Source of the DNA: Gordionus sp. m RMFG-2023
Taxonomy: Eukaryota > Nematomorpha > Gordioida > Chordodea > Parachordodidae
Length of the DNA stretch: 64,000 nucleotides
Assembly: GCF_954871325.1 (NCBI RefSeq)
Contig: NC_088776.1
Coordinates: 1,867,985-1,931,984, forward strand
Direction of reading: 5' to 3'
The position numbers and the translations under genes were made by a program. Every line of letters begins with the position of its first letter. Within the stretch, counting starts at the first letter, position 1. The notes under the pieces are model-generated. The model did not search any database. It was not told the DNA's origin and saw nothing but the letters and a program-made list of their open reading frames with translations. Shown piece after piece: positions 23,720-61,001 of this stretch.

Positions 23720-24668
23720 AAGTGAGCAATGGCAATTTGCATGTTTATTACCATTTTTAAAATGCAATGTTTGGAATAAAAACGTGAAAGGAAAATAAAA
23801 TGACAAATTAACCTATAATTATTTTTATTTTTTTTTAAAAAATATTTATATATGTCGTAATTTGGGATACGCAATCCACCTATTGGATATTCGGAATCTA
23901 TAAATTTTAAATCATTACAGAGAACGGTTTTCAAATTTTAATGTAGTTCAGCGTATTACATGGACGCTTTTAGAGTCCAGGAGTTTTTATTGAAACTTTA
24001 AAAAAAGAAAACACAGTTTCGTAGATATAATTCTCTAAAAATTGATAAAGTAGATATGGAAGACCAGAGACAAATAGAACCCATTTTGATGTTTAGGTTC
24101 ACGAAACCCCGGAAAACATTGATAAGATATCGAGCAATATTTCTAACAGTAACTGTTTTATCTATGCAATAACAAAGAATTAGGACTTAATTTGAATTTT
24201 TGAGTAACCAAACAAAAACAAGTGAGCACGTCTTAACAAGTCGGGGTATGTAATATAAACTAGGGGTATATTGGACTATCCAAATAAGCATTTGCATTAC
24301 ATTTTTTTTTCGGACGTATGTCTAAATTTATTAGTTTACTAGAAATACCTTATATAAAAGTTTGATTACAGAATTATATAAATTATATTTATTATTACAT
24401 TTAATAATAAATAATACCTTTTCTTTGTAGATTTAATATTTTTTTAATTATCAAATTGTCAATAAAATGACATAGTAGGAATATCTTGACAAAATAAATA
24501 TTAAAATTAGATATATTATGATACGTTTTTCGTGAGAAAAAAAATCTCCGGAAAAAAAACCCCCAGGAAAAAAAAAACTCCCGAAAAATAAACCCCCGGA
24601 TTTTTTTTTTCTCCATATTTATAGAATTTGTCACAAGAAGCAATTCTCAATTCTAAGCACATCGAATT
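23720..24668. other. gene-free interval
   Basis: AT-rich, with a low-complexity patch at 24530-24615 of alternating A runs and 'ccccc' blocks. No gene was recognised. Confidence 0.4.
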
Positions 24669-24671
24669 GAG

Positions 24672-25012
24672 CCTCGATTTCCTCCAGAAACCTGGAACGT
24701 GAATCAGAGCACTCTATCCGCGACGAAGAACGCACAAATAATCAGTGCGAAGGTTGGAATCATCGTTTTTTTCTAATCTGGTTGGGAATAAACACCCATC
24801 AATCTGGGTATTGATTTTAAAAAAAAATGGAATGCGAGCTGGCTACCGATGAAAAACTAAACTTGAACGATGACGTGTATATAGTTGGACACCAAAAAAA
24901 AATTTGCAGAGTTATAATACTCAGATTCGGTTAAAGAAACATCGCGAGGAATACCGTGATGGGCTGCTAAGCCTTCCAGATTTTATAAGAGCGATTTTCC
25001 TCCAATATTCGA
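24672..25012 (+). pseudogene. MULE-type transposase C-terminal remnant
   Basis: The C-terminal end of a MULE transposase-domain protein of the type widespread in invertebrates. Blocks follow family order: FPPETWNVNQSTLS at about 24676, RTNNQCEGWNHRFF after a frame change near 24728, LVGNKHPSIWVLI after another near 24780, MECELATDEKLNLN near 24828, and the basic helix QIRLKKHREEYRDG with LPDFIRAI near 24920-24995. The upstream catalytic region is not present. At least two frameshifts make it non-functional. It has no introns and sits in gene-free DNA. Confidence 0.8.
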
Positions 25013-25453
25013 TGTCAATCAATAAAATTACTATTCTAAAATTATTAAATTTGTATATACATATAATCATCATGATTCATCAATAAAATAAATATATTTT
25101 AATTATCCAAATTTTGTCAAATTGAGTCTACTTAATTTCGCAATTAAGGATGGATATTGTATTTATTGCTATAACAAATAATCCTTAAGAAAATAAGAAA
25201 TACGTGGGTTATTTTACTGCGGTATTTTTTTCATCGTACCAATTTGAACTTCAACATTTTATCGTGTTTAAGGATTTTTTATGGAAAGGGTATATGGAGT
25301 TATCTTTACCTAATGAAATGGGGCCCTAAAGAAATTTAGCTTATATAATATTTTTTTCTAAAAATACTAATTTATCTATACTACATTATAAATATGAGTA
25401 AATCCATTATAATCCAAATAAAAAGATAACTATATTATTAGGTAAAAAATATT

Positions 25454-25587
25454 CGGCACGCCTGAAGAATTTGCTCTTAGAAGGAACAAAGGTTTAGACA
25501 TATATTATCAAAATCTCTAGGCTCAAGCAATATTTTTCTGGGTTAGCCGTTTTGAAAAATCGGCTTAAAACTAGCCGTTTAACAACA
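25454..25587. mobile_element. FB-1 foldback element, 5' truncated
   Basis: Core 'ggaacaaaggtttagacata', then 'aatctctaggctcaagcaat' and the right end 'ccgtttaacaaca'. The left arm is missing. Confidence 0.7.
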
Positions 25588-25589
25588 TA

Positions 25590-27310
25590 ATTATTGGTCT
25601 TAAGTAAATTCTATAAATATGAGAAAAACAAAATCCATATTTAATTAGAAGAAAAAGTTTGGGTTTTTCTTTTAATTAAAAGTATAATTTTGAGGAATGT
25701 AAACGAAATAAAAAATCTTGAAGAAAAATATTTTCTGAAATATAGAGTTTAAAATAAACACACAATTACAAATTATCGAAAATAGAGATAAATATTTTTT
25801 GTCACTTTTGTTTCGCCCCGGTCTACCATATATTCTACAATGAAGATCTTCAATAATGCTAGTTAAAAAAAATTATTAATCATTTGGGGCTGAAGATTTT
25901 TAAAACTACACGCGGGTAAATTTAAAATATTTTATGGGAGAATTGATCAGGACGGGTCTATATTTACTAAAATAATTATTGTATATTTTGTAAGTTTAAA
26001 GAAGAAGAAAAAAAAATTAGTTTTTGAATTAAAATAAATTAGACAAAAAATAAAACAATCTTCTCTTAACGCGCCTTCCTCCATATGTCTTTGACTTTGG
26101 GCTACATCTACTACAATTTTCTTATCCAACAAGCCCATAAATTCAATATCGGGAACTTGTCGATTTACTTTAGTTGAGTCTGAGTTCTCAACACATGTCC
26201 ATAGAATTTTGGTCTACTACCTTACTTTTCCGACTAATGTTATTTATCATTGGTCATAAGATACAGCCTGCTCCAAGAATTATTTGCATTTCGGATGTAT
26301 CCAACATATTTTCAGGAGCTCGAAATGCCAAAGTTTTACGCCTAAGACCGATCTGTCAATAGTTAGGCCCTATTTTTAAGTCATAGTGGTATCTAAAAAA
26401 TCACCCTGGTATGTTTCTCCATTTCTTCCAACCCTGGTTACCAACAATATTTAAATTGTTTTTTCTAAGAAAAATTATCTTTATTTAATCATGGTAAAGA
26501 ATCACAAATATAAATATTTTGTTTCATTAATTCGGCGGTTTTGAGGTTTTTTTTCAAATTTCACTGCGTGGCAGACAAGACCTTTATTTTGTTCACCATT
26601 TTATTAACACCATCTTTATCATCCTTTTAATATTAAAAAAATTAAAAATTAAATAAATAAATACAGTAAAACAGGTCTAATATGGACAATTGATAAATTA
26701 GATGAATCTCCCTAATTTGATTAATATTTTGAGTCCCTCAAATACCTGTAAAATATATTAATCCCTGAATCTCAACCTCCAAACTATCATCATGAACGGA
26801 ATTAAGGATATTCTGAAGTTGAGGGTTCAGGGATAATAAATCCTTATTATCTTAGCCTTCCTTACTACAACTTCCTGTGTAAATGTATATTCTTCTTTGA
26901 CTACCTAAGACCCAAGCATGTGGAATCGTCGACATCAGCATCCATGCCGATAGCGGGGTCCCTAAATTTGATTCTATTTTATTGAATGATCCTTTATAAA
27001 AATTTTATCTACCCACACCCTCCCACCTTTATCTTTAAAGCCAATATTATCCTTTAACCATATATTAACTCACTTCCCATTTTACTCTGAATGATAGCCT
27101 CTTTAAAACCCTCTACTCTTTCCTTTCTATCTCAATGTCGATATAGCGTCTTACCACATCATGATGATCAGGAATGATCAAAAAAAAATTGCTTCTTCTT
27201 TTTTTTTCTATATCAAGTCACGTGTCTTTATGGTGTTTCAGATTGTTCAAATATTAGGAATCACCTTATTAATCAATGGTTATTAAAAGGGTGTGTTTTA
27301 ATCAAGATAT
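25590..27310. other. gene-free interval 3' of the antistasin-like gene
   Basis: Mostly AT-rich. A 20-bp-arm hairpin is possible at about 26757-26840 ('tccctgaatctcaacct' against 'gttgagggttcaggga'). No exon could be supported. Confidence 0.4.
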
Positions 27311-27318
27311 CGAAGAGT

Positions 27319-27569
27319 TTAAATATTTTGAAAAACTTTGGCATCCGGTTCAGATTTGCATGTGCACGCAGGGCACCCATATTTGTCCAATTCGTTTCCG
27401 TAGGTGCAAAATAGCAAGCAAGAACCCGGGCAGTCAGCAGGATCAGGTCGGCATTCGCAAGAAGGACAGCCATCGGAATCTGTCACGTATCCATGCGGGC
27501 AAAATTTTCGGCACATTGGGCGACATTTTGTTATATTGGTAGTTAACGATGGCGGTAGCCTTATGTATT
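27319..27569 (-). CDS. antistasin-like gene, exon 2 (two antistasin domains)
   Basis: The acceptor 'aaatag|AATAC' gives the phase needed by exon 1. The exon encodes a short linker (YIRLPPSLTTNITK) and the two six-cysteine domains, ending at TAA 27319-27321. It is markedly GC-richer than its surroundings, as expected of coding sequence. Confidence 0.85.
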
Positions 27570-28536
27570 CTATTTCTTAAATTTATATATCACGTGGGAT
27601 AAAATATACAATATTTTATTGGTTGTTTTTCTGATAGGATAATATTTTTTCTCAATAAAAGACCCCTTTACAAAAATTGTATCATTGTTTTATGTATTTT
27701 TTTTAGTGTACGTTAATATTATTTAAATCTTATTTCATTATTTTTCCCATATTAGAATTTTGTATTGGTTATTAAAAACTTCTGGCATATATAGTAGTGT
27801 CGCTTAAAAGGCTCTTTTTTGAGTCGCTATATCAATACTTCATCCAAAAAAAAAATTACGCAAAGCCTGAAGATTTAGTTCATAGAAGGAACAAAGTTTT
27901 ATACATATTGGTGCCCTGCATCGGTCCTAATTTTTCAAGCCCGACCTGGTCCGATTTTTTTAAAAAAGTTTTAGCCGGCCCGGCCCGAACCCGATTATTT
28001 TAAATAGAATTAGACCCAAACCAGGCCCGAAGCCCGTTCGGGCCGGACTCGGACCGGGTACTGGCCGGGTCTAACTTTGCAGATCTATAATACATATATT
28101 ATGGAAATCTCGAGGCTCAAGCAATATTTTTCTGGCTAAAATATTAAGATAGCCGTTTTTAAAAACCGGCTCAAAGCCAGACGTTTAACAACACTTACAT
28201 ATTTATTTATTAGAAGTTAATCGCGATAAATTATTATGATTATTTATTTTCACAAAAATTTCTCCAATAAACTCAACTTATTAAATTGTTTTTACGCAAA
28301 AAAAAAGTCCTGTAAATGTCATATACAATCTGAAAGCTCAAAAGAGAGGATAATAATAATTTAGCATTTTTAAAACAAAAAAAAATAATAAGATAAAAAA
28401 AAAAATTTTTATTTTAAGATTAACCTTTTGAAGTCGATTTTGTTTTATTCTCTGGCACCGCCATTTCCATTCCTATCATGAAAATGGTATAGAACAATGC
28501 TAAAATGCTTATCATTCTTCCACATTTTCCTTGCAT
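27319..28536 (-). CDS. secreted antistasin-like cysteine-rich protein (two exons)
   Basis: A two-exon minus-strand gene for a predicted 120-residue secreted protein. Exon 1 (28425-28536) supplies a signal peptide; exon 2 (27319-27569) supplies two antistasin-type domains. Cysteines are at about 53, 57, 61, 72, 75, 77 and 84, 88, 92, 103, 106, 108. Both sets have the spacing C-x3-C-x3-C-x10-C-x2-C-x-C with the GCPxCxC end typical of antistasin repeats. Antistasins are extracellular serine-protease inhibitors in leeches and also occur as domains in cnidarian and other invertebrate secreted proteins; inhibitor activity here is inferred. The 855-bp intron is GT-AG and phase 1, and contains an FB-1 element with a second element inside it. 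NKT and NIT are N-glycosylation sequons. An ATTAAA lies about 25 bp after the stop. An acceptor 6 bp upstream would add two residues. Confidence 0.82.
27796..28195. mobile_element. FB-1 foldback element split by a GC-rich insertion
   Basis: Left arm from 'agtgtcgcttaaaagg', right arm ending 'cgtttaacaacact'. The core is interrupted at 27909-28089. It lies in the intron of the antistasin-like gene. Confidence 0.85.
27909..28089. mobile_element. GC-rich GGCCCGG-family element with 8-bp target duplication
   Basis: 181 bp with 'ggcccggcccgaacccg' and 'cgttcgggccgg', ends 'tggtgccctgcatcgg' and 'ctttgcagatctat'. It is flanked by 'atacatat' at 27901-27908 and 28090-28097. An 8-bp duplication fits a non-autonomous hAT element. 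Confidence 0.8.
28425..28536 (-). CDS. antistasin-like gene, exon 1 (signal peptide)
   Basis: Starts at ATG 28536. Residues 1-37 begin MQGKCGRMISILALFY, a basic start then a hydrophobic core, with likely cleavage near residues 25-27 (EMAVP). It ends at 'aaaag|gttaat', phase 1, which matches exon 2. No stand-alone open frame is long enough to be found by length. Confidence 0.75.
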
Positions 28537-28811
28537 ATCTAAATTAGTGACAGGAATTAAAGATGATGATAATTATATAAATTTTATTTTTATAAAAAGT
28601 AATTTTATTTTTAAATTGGTAAATAATTTGATAAAAAAAATTAAAACAAAGGTGAAATGTAGGATAATTAGTAATTATTTATAAATATGTAACGTTTTTC
28701 TCTTTGGCAAACAAAAATGGATTAAAATTAAATAATTAAGTTTAAAAATATAAAATAAAAATAGGAATGTATATATATGTAAATGCTGTTGAATTATTTT
28801 TTTAACTACCT

Positions 28812-28976
28812 AATTTTAGTCATCTATAAAACAACGTAGCCATGTTTATAACCATATTCCAATCAATCTTCAAGTTGAGACTCAATTTAGAAGCTTAATT
28901 CAATTTTTTAGGCTAAAAGATTGAACTGTCACTCACAATAGAGATGGTCAAAGTTGGTAATTTAATAACACTAATT
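28812..28976. mobile_element. FB-3 foldback-like element
   Basis: Shares 'tttagcctaaaaaattgaa' plus 'ttaagcttctaa' (read on the minus strand) and 'gttgttttatagatgact' with the copy at 36155. Ends near 'aataacacta'. Confidence 0.65.
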
Positions 28977-29630
28977 TTTACTATCTTGGTCTGAATAATA
29001 GATGGTCTACTTATATTTGAGTTGATATATACTTAGCATAAAGGAGATGTTGAAAAAGATACTTTTTAAATGTTTATTTAATTAATTTATACCGATACAC
29101 TAAATAAAAAAGTTATCTAAGTTTACTATTTAAAAATATTATTATTTTTCACTGACATACTTACATTTACAATGATTAATTATAGAAAAGTACATAATAT
29201 ACTTTGCACTGTAATAAATTAAAAAAAACAGTTTTCGTTTATTTTAAGGTGTTATTTAAATATTGATGTGTCTATGTAAGTCTTGGAAATATATTGATAA
29301 TTTTAGGAAAGATAAGACATATATAACATTTTATTTTTTAAAATTGGCCTTGTAAATTGTGATTTATGCGATTACTTTTTTTAGAAAGCGTTTATCTATC
29401 TGTAACATCAATAAAACCAAATTTTAAAAATATTTTCTAAAAAAGAATGAAGTAAGTTATCATTATTGTTCCAATATATTTGGGAAAAAAATTTATGTCT
29501 TACATTTAGTTTATTTATTGTCACTAAACAAACTCGGACAGTTAAAAAAAAATATCAAATTTAAAAAATTCGTTAAATCTGCTAAAATTTTAATATCTTT
29601 TATTTAAAAAATTTTATTAAAGGAACTCTC
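28977..29630. other. gene-free AT-rich interval
   Basis: No exon, RNA or named repeat was recognised. Confidence 0.4.
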
Positions 29631-29850
29631 AGTGTTGTTAACCGGCTCGTTTTGAGCCGATTTTTCAAAACGGCTAACTGAATATTTTAGCCAGAAATTG
29701 CCCTAAGTTTCGAGATTTCGATAATATATGTTTAAATCTTTGTTCCTTCTAGGAAGCAAAATCTTCAGGGTTGCGTAATATTTTTCTAGATGAAATGTTG
29801 AGTTAGCCATTTTTAAAAAATAGGCTCAAAACGAGCAGTCTTACAACACT
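29631..29850. mobile_element. FB-1 foldback element, near complete
   Basis: Starts 'agtgttgttaaccggctcg', ends 'cagtcttacaacact'; 220 bp with about 55-bp arms and the core 'tctttgttccttcta' then 'aatcttcagg'. Confidence 0.88.
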
Positions 29851-29964
29851 AGGAAATCTAATTTGGCCACCAATATATTCCAGTTGTCCGTAGAATTTTT
29901 TTGCTCCGTGAACAAAACTTTGAGCCCTCCTTCATATATTTATCGATTTTTTTCTTTCTTAAGA

Positions 29965-30013
29965 TAGAGAAGAGAAGAGAAGAGAAGAGAAGAGAAGAGA
30001 AGAGAAGAGAAGA
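29965..30013 (+). repeat. (GAGAA)n microsatellite
   Basis: About nine GAGAA units, purine on the + strand. Confidence 0.95.
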
Positions 30014-30936
30014 CGCGCAAATGATTTTAAAGTTTGAAAAGATAGGTTATTTCCGGGGAAAAAAAACAATGCGTAGACGCAACTCGTTTTTAGCGATTTA
30101 GAAGAAGGGAAGAATGAGAGGCGACTAAAATCGCTTATACGTGATGCGAATAAAATATAATTTCGTTATATCTTTTTAGAAATGGAGGGAAAAATGATCT
30201 TTAAATATTTATCGTCTCTGTATATTCGATTGAAGATTTATTTTAATTTTTATTTTTACTAATTATTTTACGCTTGTCCAATTGAGGTGGAGAGGAGAAT
30301 ATTTCAATAAAGTTATTAAATGTTAGCTATTAAAAAATATATTCCTTTAAAAATACTATTAAAATTAATCACCATGATTAAGGTAATGGGAGGGAAGAGG
30401 GAGTTACTATGAATAGGGCTTTGCGTTTAGAAATAGTTACTATAGTTACTAGGAAACTCTTTTAGTCTTATTAGATATAAATTTTACATATTATATTTAG
30501 CCTAGAAATATGACATTTTTGAACACACCGCTATTTTTTTATTTCTAAAAAAAGATATAAGATACTATTAATTTTAAAAAAGAATAACCTTCATTTTTTT
30601 TTTAAAAAAGAAAGAAAGAAAGAAGGCAACATTAAAGATATAACATATGATAATATTTATAGATCTAATAAGATGGTGTCCAGAAATTTCATATAAAATT
30701 ATTAAGTTGCCAATTTGATCCCAACAATTGGACGCTGTATTAAGCATAAACTACCTTTCATTCACAGATGGCGGGAATTCGGGGCCTAAAAAATATTGAT
30801 TCCGTTATTTGAATTAAAAATGATGAAGTCCCAAATAAAGCAATTTTTCTTGAAACACCTAGAACTGTTGACAAGATAACAAGTCCCTAACCCCTCCTGG
30901 AGATGGTTTTATTAAACTCTAGAATATGTTAATTAT

Positions 30937-31078
30937 AGTGTTGTGGAAACAACTAACATTTGACTATCTCCATTGTCCCTTTGTCAAGCGTTATAACAAT
31001 ACTCGAGTATCTCAACTTGAAGTTTGAAATATATATTTTGGATATAAATATGGCTTAAAGTTAGATAATTTAACCACA
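30937..31078. mobile_element. FB-3 foldback-like element
   Basis: Begins 'tagtgttgtggaaacaact', has 'gactatctccattgt' matching the FB-3 copy at 28812, and ends 'aatttaaccacacta'. Confidence 0.55.
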
Positions 31079-31105
31079 CTAGTAAATTATAGGAGCGAAT
31101 GTAAT

Positions 31106-31418
31106 TATGAGGTCTGCGATGGGTGGGGTTTAGCCCAAAAGCTAGCGCGACCATTGTTATAAAATATTTAGTCCCATACCCAACCGTCTAGCTGATTAAT
31201 TTTATATAAAACTAAAATAAAATGATTTTTAATAAATTGAAATCTGTTCCGCTCTCCTTTCCAAATATTTGAAATTCGCATGCTCATCGCCTGCCAAATA
31301 TTTTGACCCGCCAGCTCATCCGCCCATTAAAATTAAATATCCCACCCTCTAACCCTCGCGAGTAGAATGAGCGACTCTTAGCTTATGGGCTAAGAATTCT
31401 CCCATTGCAGACCTCTAG
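31106..31418. mobile_element. GC-rich element with inverted ends
   Basis: Left 'gaggtctgcgatgggtgg' and right 'ctcccattgcagacctc' form terminal inverted repeats around a C/G-richer interior ('gacccgccagctcatccgcc'). Same end type as the GGCCCGG family. Confidence 0.65.
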
Positions 31419-31614
31419 TATACATGAAATCTTGCCACTGCTGACTTGTTATTCAAATAATTTAAACAATATTTACCAACCTAACCTTTTAAATCTGCTG
31501 ATTGGGTTAGATATAGGACAATCAATTTGATTGTATAATGTTTCGTTCGAAGAAATTTTGAAATATAATACTTCTTAGCCATTCACATTCCATTGAATCT
31601 ATCATCAGATTGAA

Positions 31615-31797
31615 GTAGTGTTTTCTGAAAAACTTTAAATCTAATTAATTATCGAAACTAACGTTGCTAAATCATCTGACTTAGCTAATTATAATACCAG
31701 AAAATAAAACTTTTAGCTTTAATTTTGAAAAAAGAGACAATTTTTTTTAAATTTAAATGCAAATTAGCTAGCGGCCAAAGTTAGATGATTTAAAACA
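31615..31797. mobile_element. possible FB-3-related foldback
   Basis: 'tagtgttttctgaaaaac' at the left and 'gatttaaaacaatacta' at the right are imperfect inverted repeats; 'gttagatgattt' is shared with other FB-3 copies. Confidence 0.4.
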
Positions 31798-31799
31798 AT

Positions 31800-32900
31800 A
31801 CTATACAGACTTTTTAGGTGTATTTAATATATTTAAATAGGATTACATAAATTATTTAGAATCCTAAATAAGAACAAGATCCAAGCATTTCTAAGACCTC
31901 CTCCTTTTAATCCATACATGGAATATGACACAACATCAGCCATCATTCTACCCTTTAATGATGCGAGCTCGTCTTATGATGTTACACCAACAACAACCTC
32001 CACCCACTCCACCATCAGCCAATCCCATGAAGAATCCATTTTATTATAAAAATTATTTATAATTCTATTTAAATATATTAAGCATGTTAAATTGTCAAAT
32101 GATAAGAACTACCACTAAAAAACGTTCATGGTTCATGTAGTAGTTTACAAACCCATAACTAGAAGCTTCTGAGAATTTTGTTTTAAATATAAGTTGAATT
32201 TCTTATAGAATTTAGTTGATAGAGCTGGGAAAATAAAAATATTTTAAAAAAATATATAATATTCAAAATACATTCCATATATTTTCTTATTTAATCAGCT
32301 GGTAAGGGTAAGAAAAGTCAGAGTAATACCACTTTTTGATAAGGTGGAAAATAGATGGTCTCCTTGTAACTTCTACTTGGTAATATTTATTAAAAATTAT
32401 TTACACCAACAAATTTCCATACTAAGCTTCTGGTTAGCATATTTTTTTTTAAATTTAGGGGCGGAATAGCCACAAAAATACTAGCAATTAGTGCTCTTCA
32501 AGAATAATTTAGATGTTTTCACTCTTTTTTTTGACAAAAGTAATTATTATTAACATTAATACACACTTTTCATGTTTTTCTTCCATTTTTAAATGTGATA
32601 ACGACAAAAATAATTCGCTACTTTTAAAGTATCTTGAATAATATATATGTCTTATATGTCTATAAATTTCCCTAAATTTATAATTAACTCTTAAATTTTA
32701 AAATATGATGTCTTTTTTTTTAGCAATGTAGTTTATTCGTCTAACAAAAATCGAGTTTATTATTATTTGAGCCGAGGTCTGTTTTATGGACTAGTTGGGA
32801 TGATGACACTTGACAAAAATATGACCAATTTTGTAATGACAAATTCCTTTTCCGCTAGTTTAGCACGCATGTTTGTCGCCGATTATTGAATCGTAAGTTT
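31800..32900. other. gene-free interval
   Basis: AT-rich. No coding exon was recognised. Confidence 0.4.
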
Positions 32901-33112
32901 ATAGTGCGCACACAAATTGAGCGTTTCGACGCAGCGTTTCAAAACGCAAATGATGCATTTTAAATGAATGCCTTGGTTTAAATTGGAAAACACTTTTCTT
33001 TTTTCTTTTAAATTTAGACTTTTCATATTAAAATTAATAAAAATTAACGGTTCAATTTAAACATAGCTGCCTTTACGTCCGCGTTGAAACTTTCAATTTT
33101 GTGCGCATTATT
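32901..33112. mobile_element. FB-2 foldback element
   Basis: Left end 'agtgcgcacacaaattgagc' then 'tttcgacgcagcgtttcaaa'; right end 'gcgttgaaactttcaatttt' then 'gtgcgcatta'. About 212 bp. Confidence 0.85.
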
Positions 33113-33510
33113 ATACGCGTGAACAAAAAAAATTTTTTAGCATCAATAAAAGATAATTTTATAAACTATTATGCCGATATTCTAAAAACTTAAAAGATAG
33201 GCACGAAATACCACTCGCTAAAAAAAATATTTAAATTCTCTCATTTATAAACTAAAAATCATTAATTTTTATATTTTTATAATCAAAAAATAAAAAAAAC
33301 TTGGCAAGAAAACAAATCTTTTTCCCCTTTTTTTTTAAAAAAAAATTAAAATTTAAATAATTTAAATTTTTATCACTCGAAATAATTTATATTTTCTTCC
33401 CCAGGAAGCAATGTCCAAATCTGTTCATTTTTTCATAATTTCTAACTTTTCGTTAGTTTTTTTAAAATCTATTTTCTTTCTTTCTTTTTTTTTAAACGCA
33501 ACTGGTCAAA

Positions 33511-33711
33511 GTTGACTTGTTGAACGGCTCTATTTTTGAGCGAGATTTTTAAAAACTGCTACACTCAACATTACAGCCAAGAAAATTCTGGCCTAAGCGC
33601 CGAGATCTCGCCAAATAGATGATCAATCCTATGTGCCATTCTATGAGCAAAACCTTTAAGCTTGCATAATATTATTCTGGATAAAATATCGAGTTAGCCG
33701 TTTAACAACAA
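33511..33711. mobile_element. FB-1 foldback element
   Basis: Starts 'gacttgttgaacggctc', core 'tatgtgccattctatgagca', ends 'gagttagccgtttaacaaca'. The right arm is shortened. Confidence 0.75.
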
Positions 33712-33987
33712 CTAGTTTAAAGTTTTCTTGTTGGATACCTACTTTAAAAAATAGATTTTAGAAATGATCGAAAAATTAAAAATATAATGAAAACAACTTC
33801 GAAAAATTTTGAGCTCAAAAAATAAATAATCATTAATTAGTATTATAATATATATATATATATTATAATATACACCCATTTTTTATATCCTATTCAATTA
33901 TGAAATATTGGTTTCTTTTTAAAAATAAATAAGAAAGAAATTTAATTGCATAATAAATTGTGTGGATTTCGTGTTTAGCACGTTCGT

Positions 33988-61001
<27,014 letters not shown>

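Noticed and set aside
25947-26362. Minus-strand fragments with RAPE and GAGC, vaguely like protein kinase subdomains VIII-IX
   Set aside because: Spacing and the absence of the DxWSxG core make the match too weak, and no flanking kinase motifs were found.
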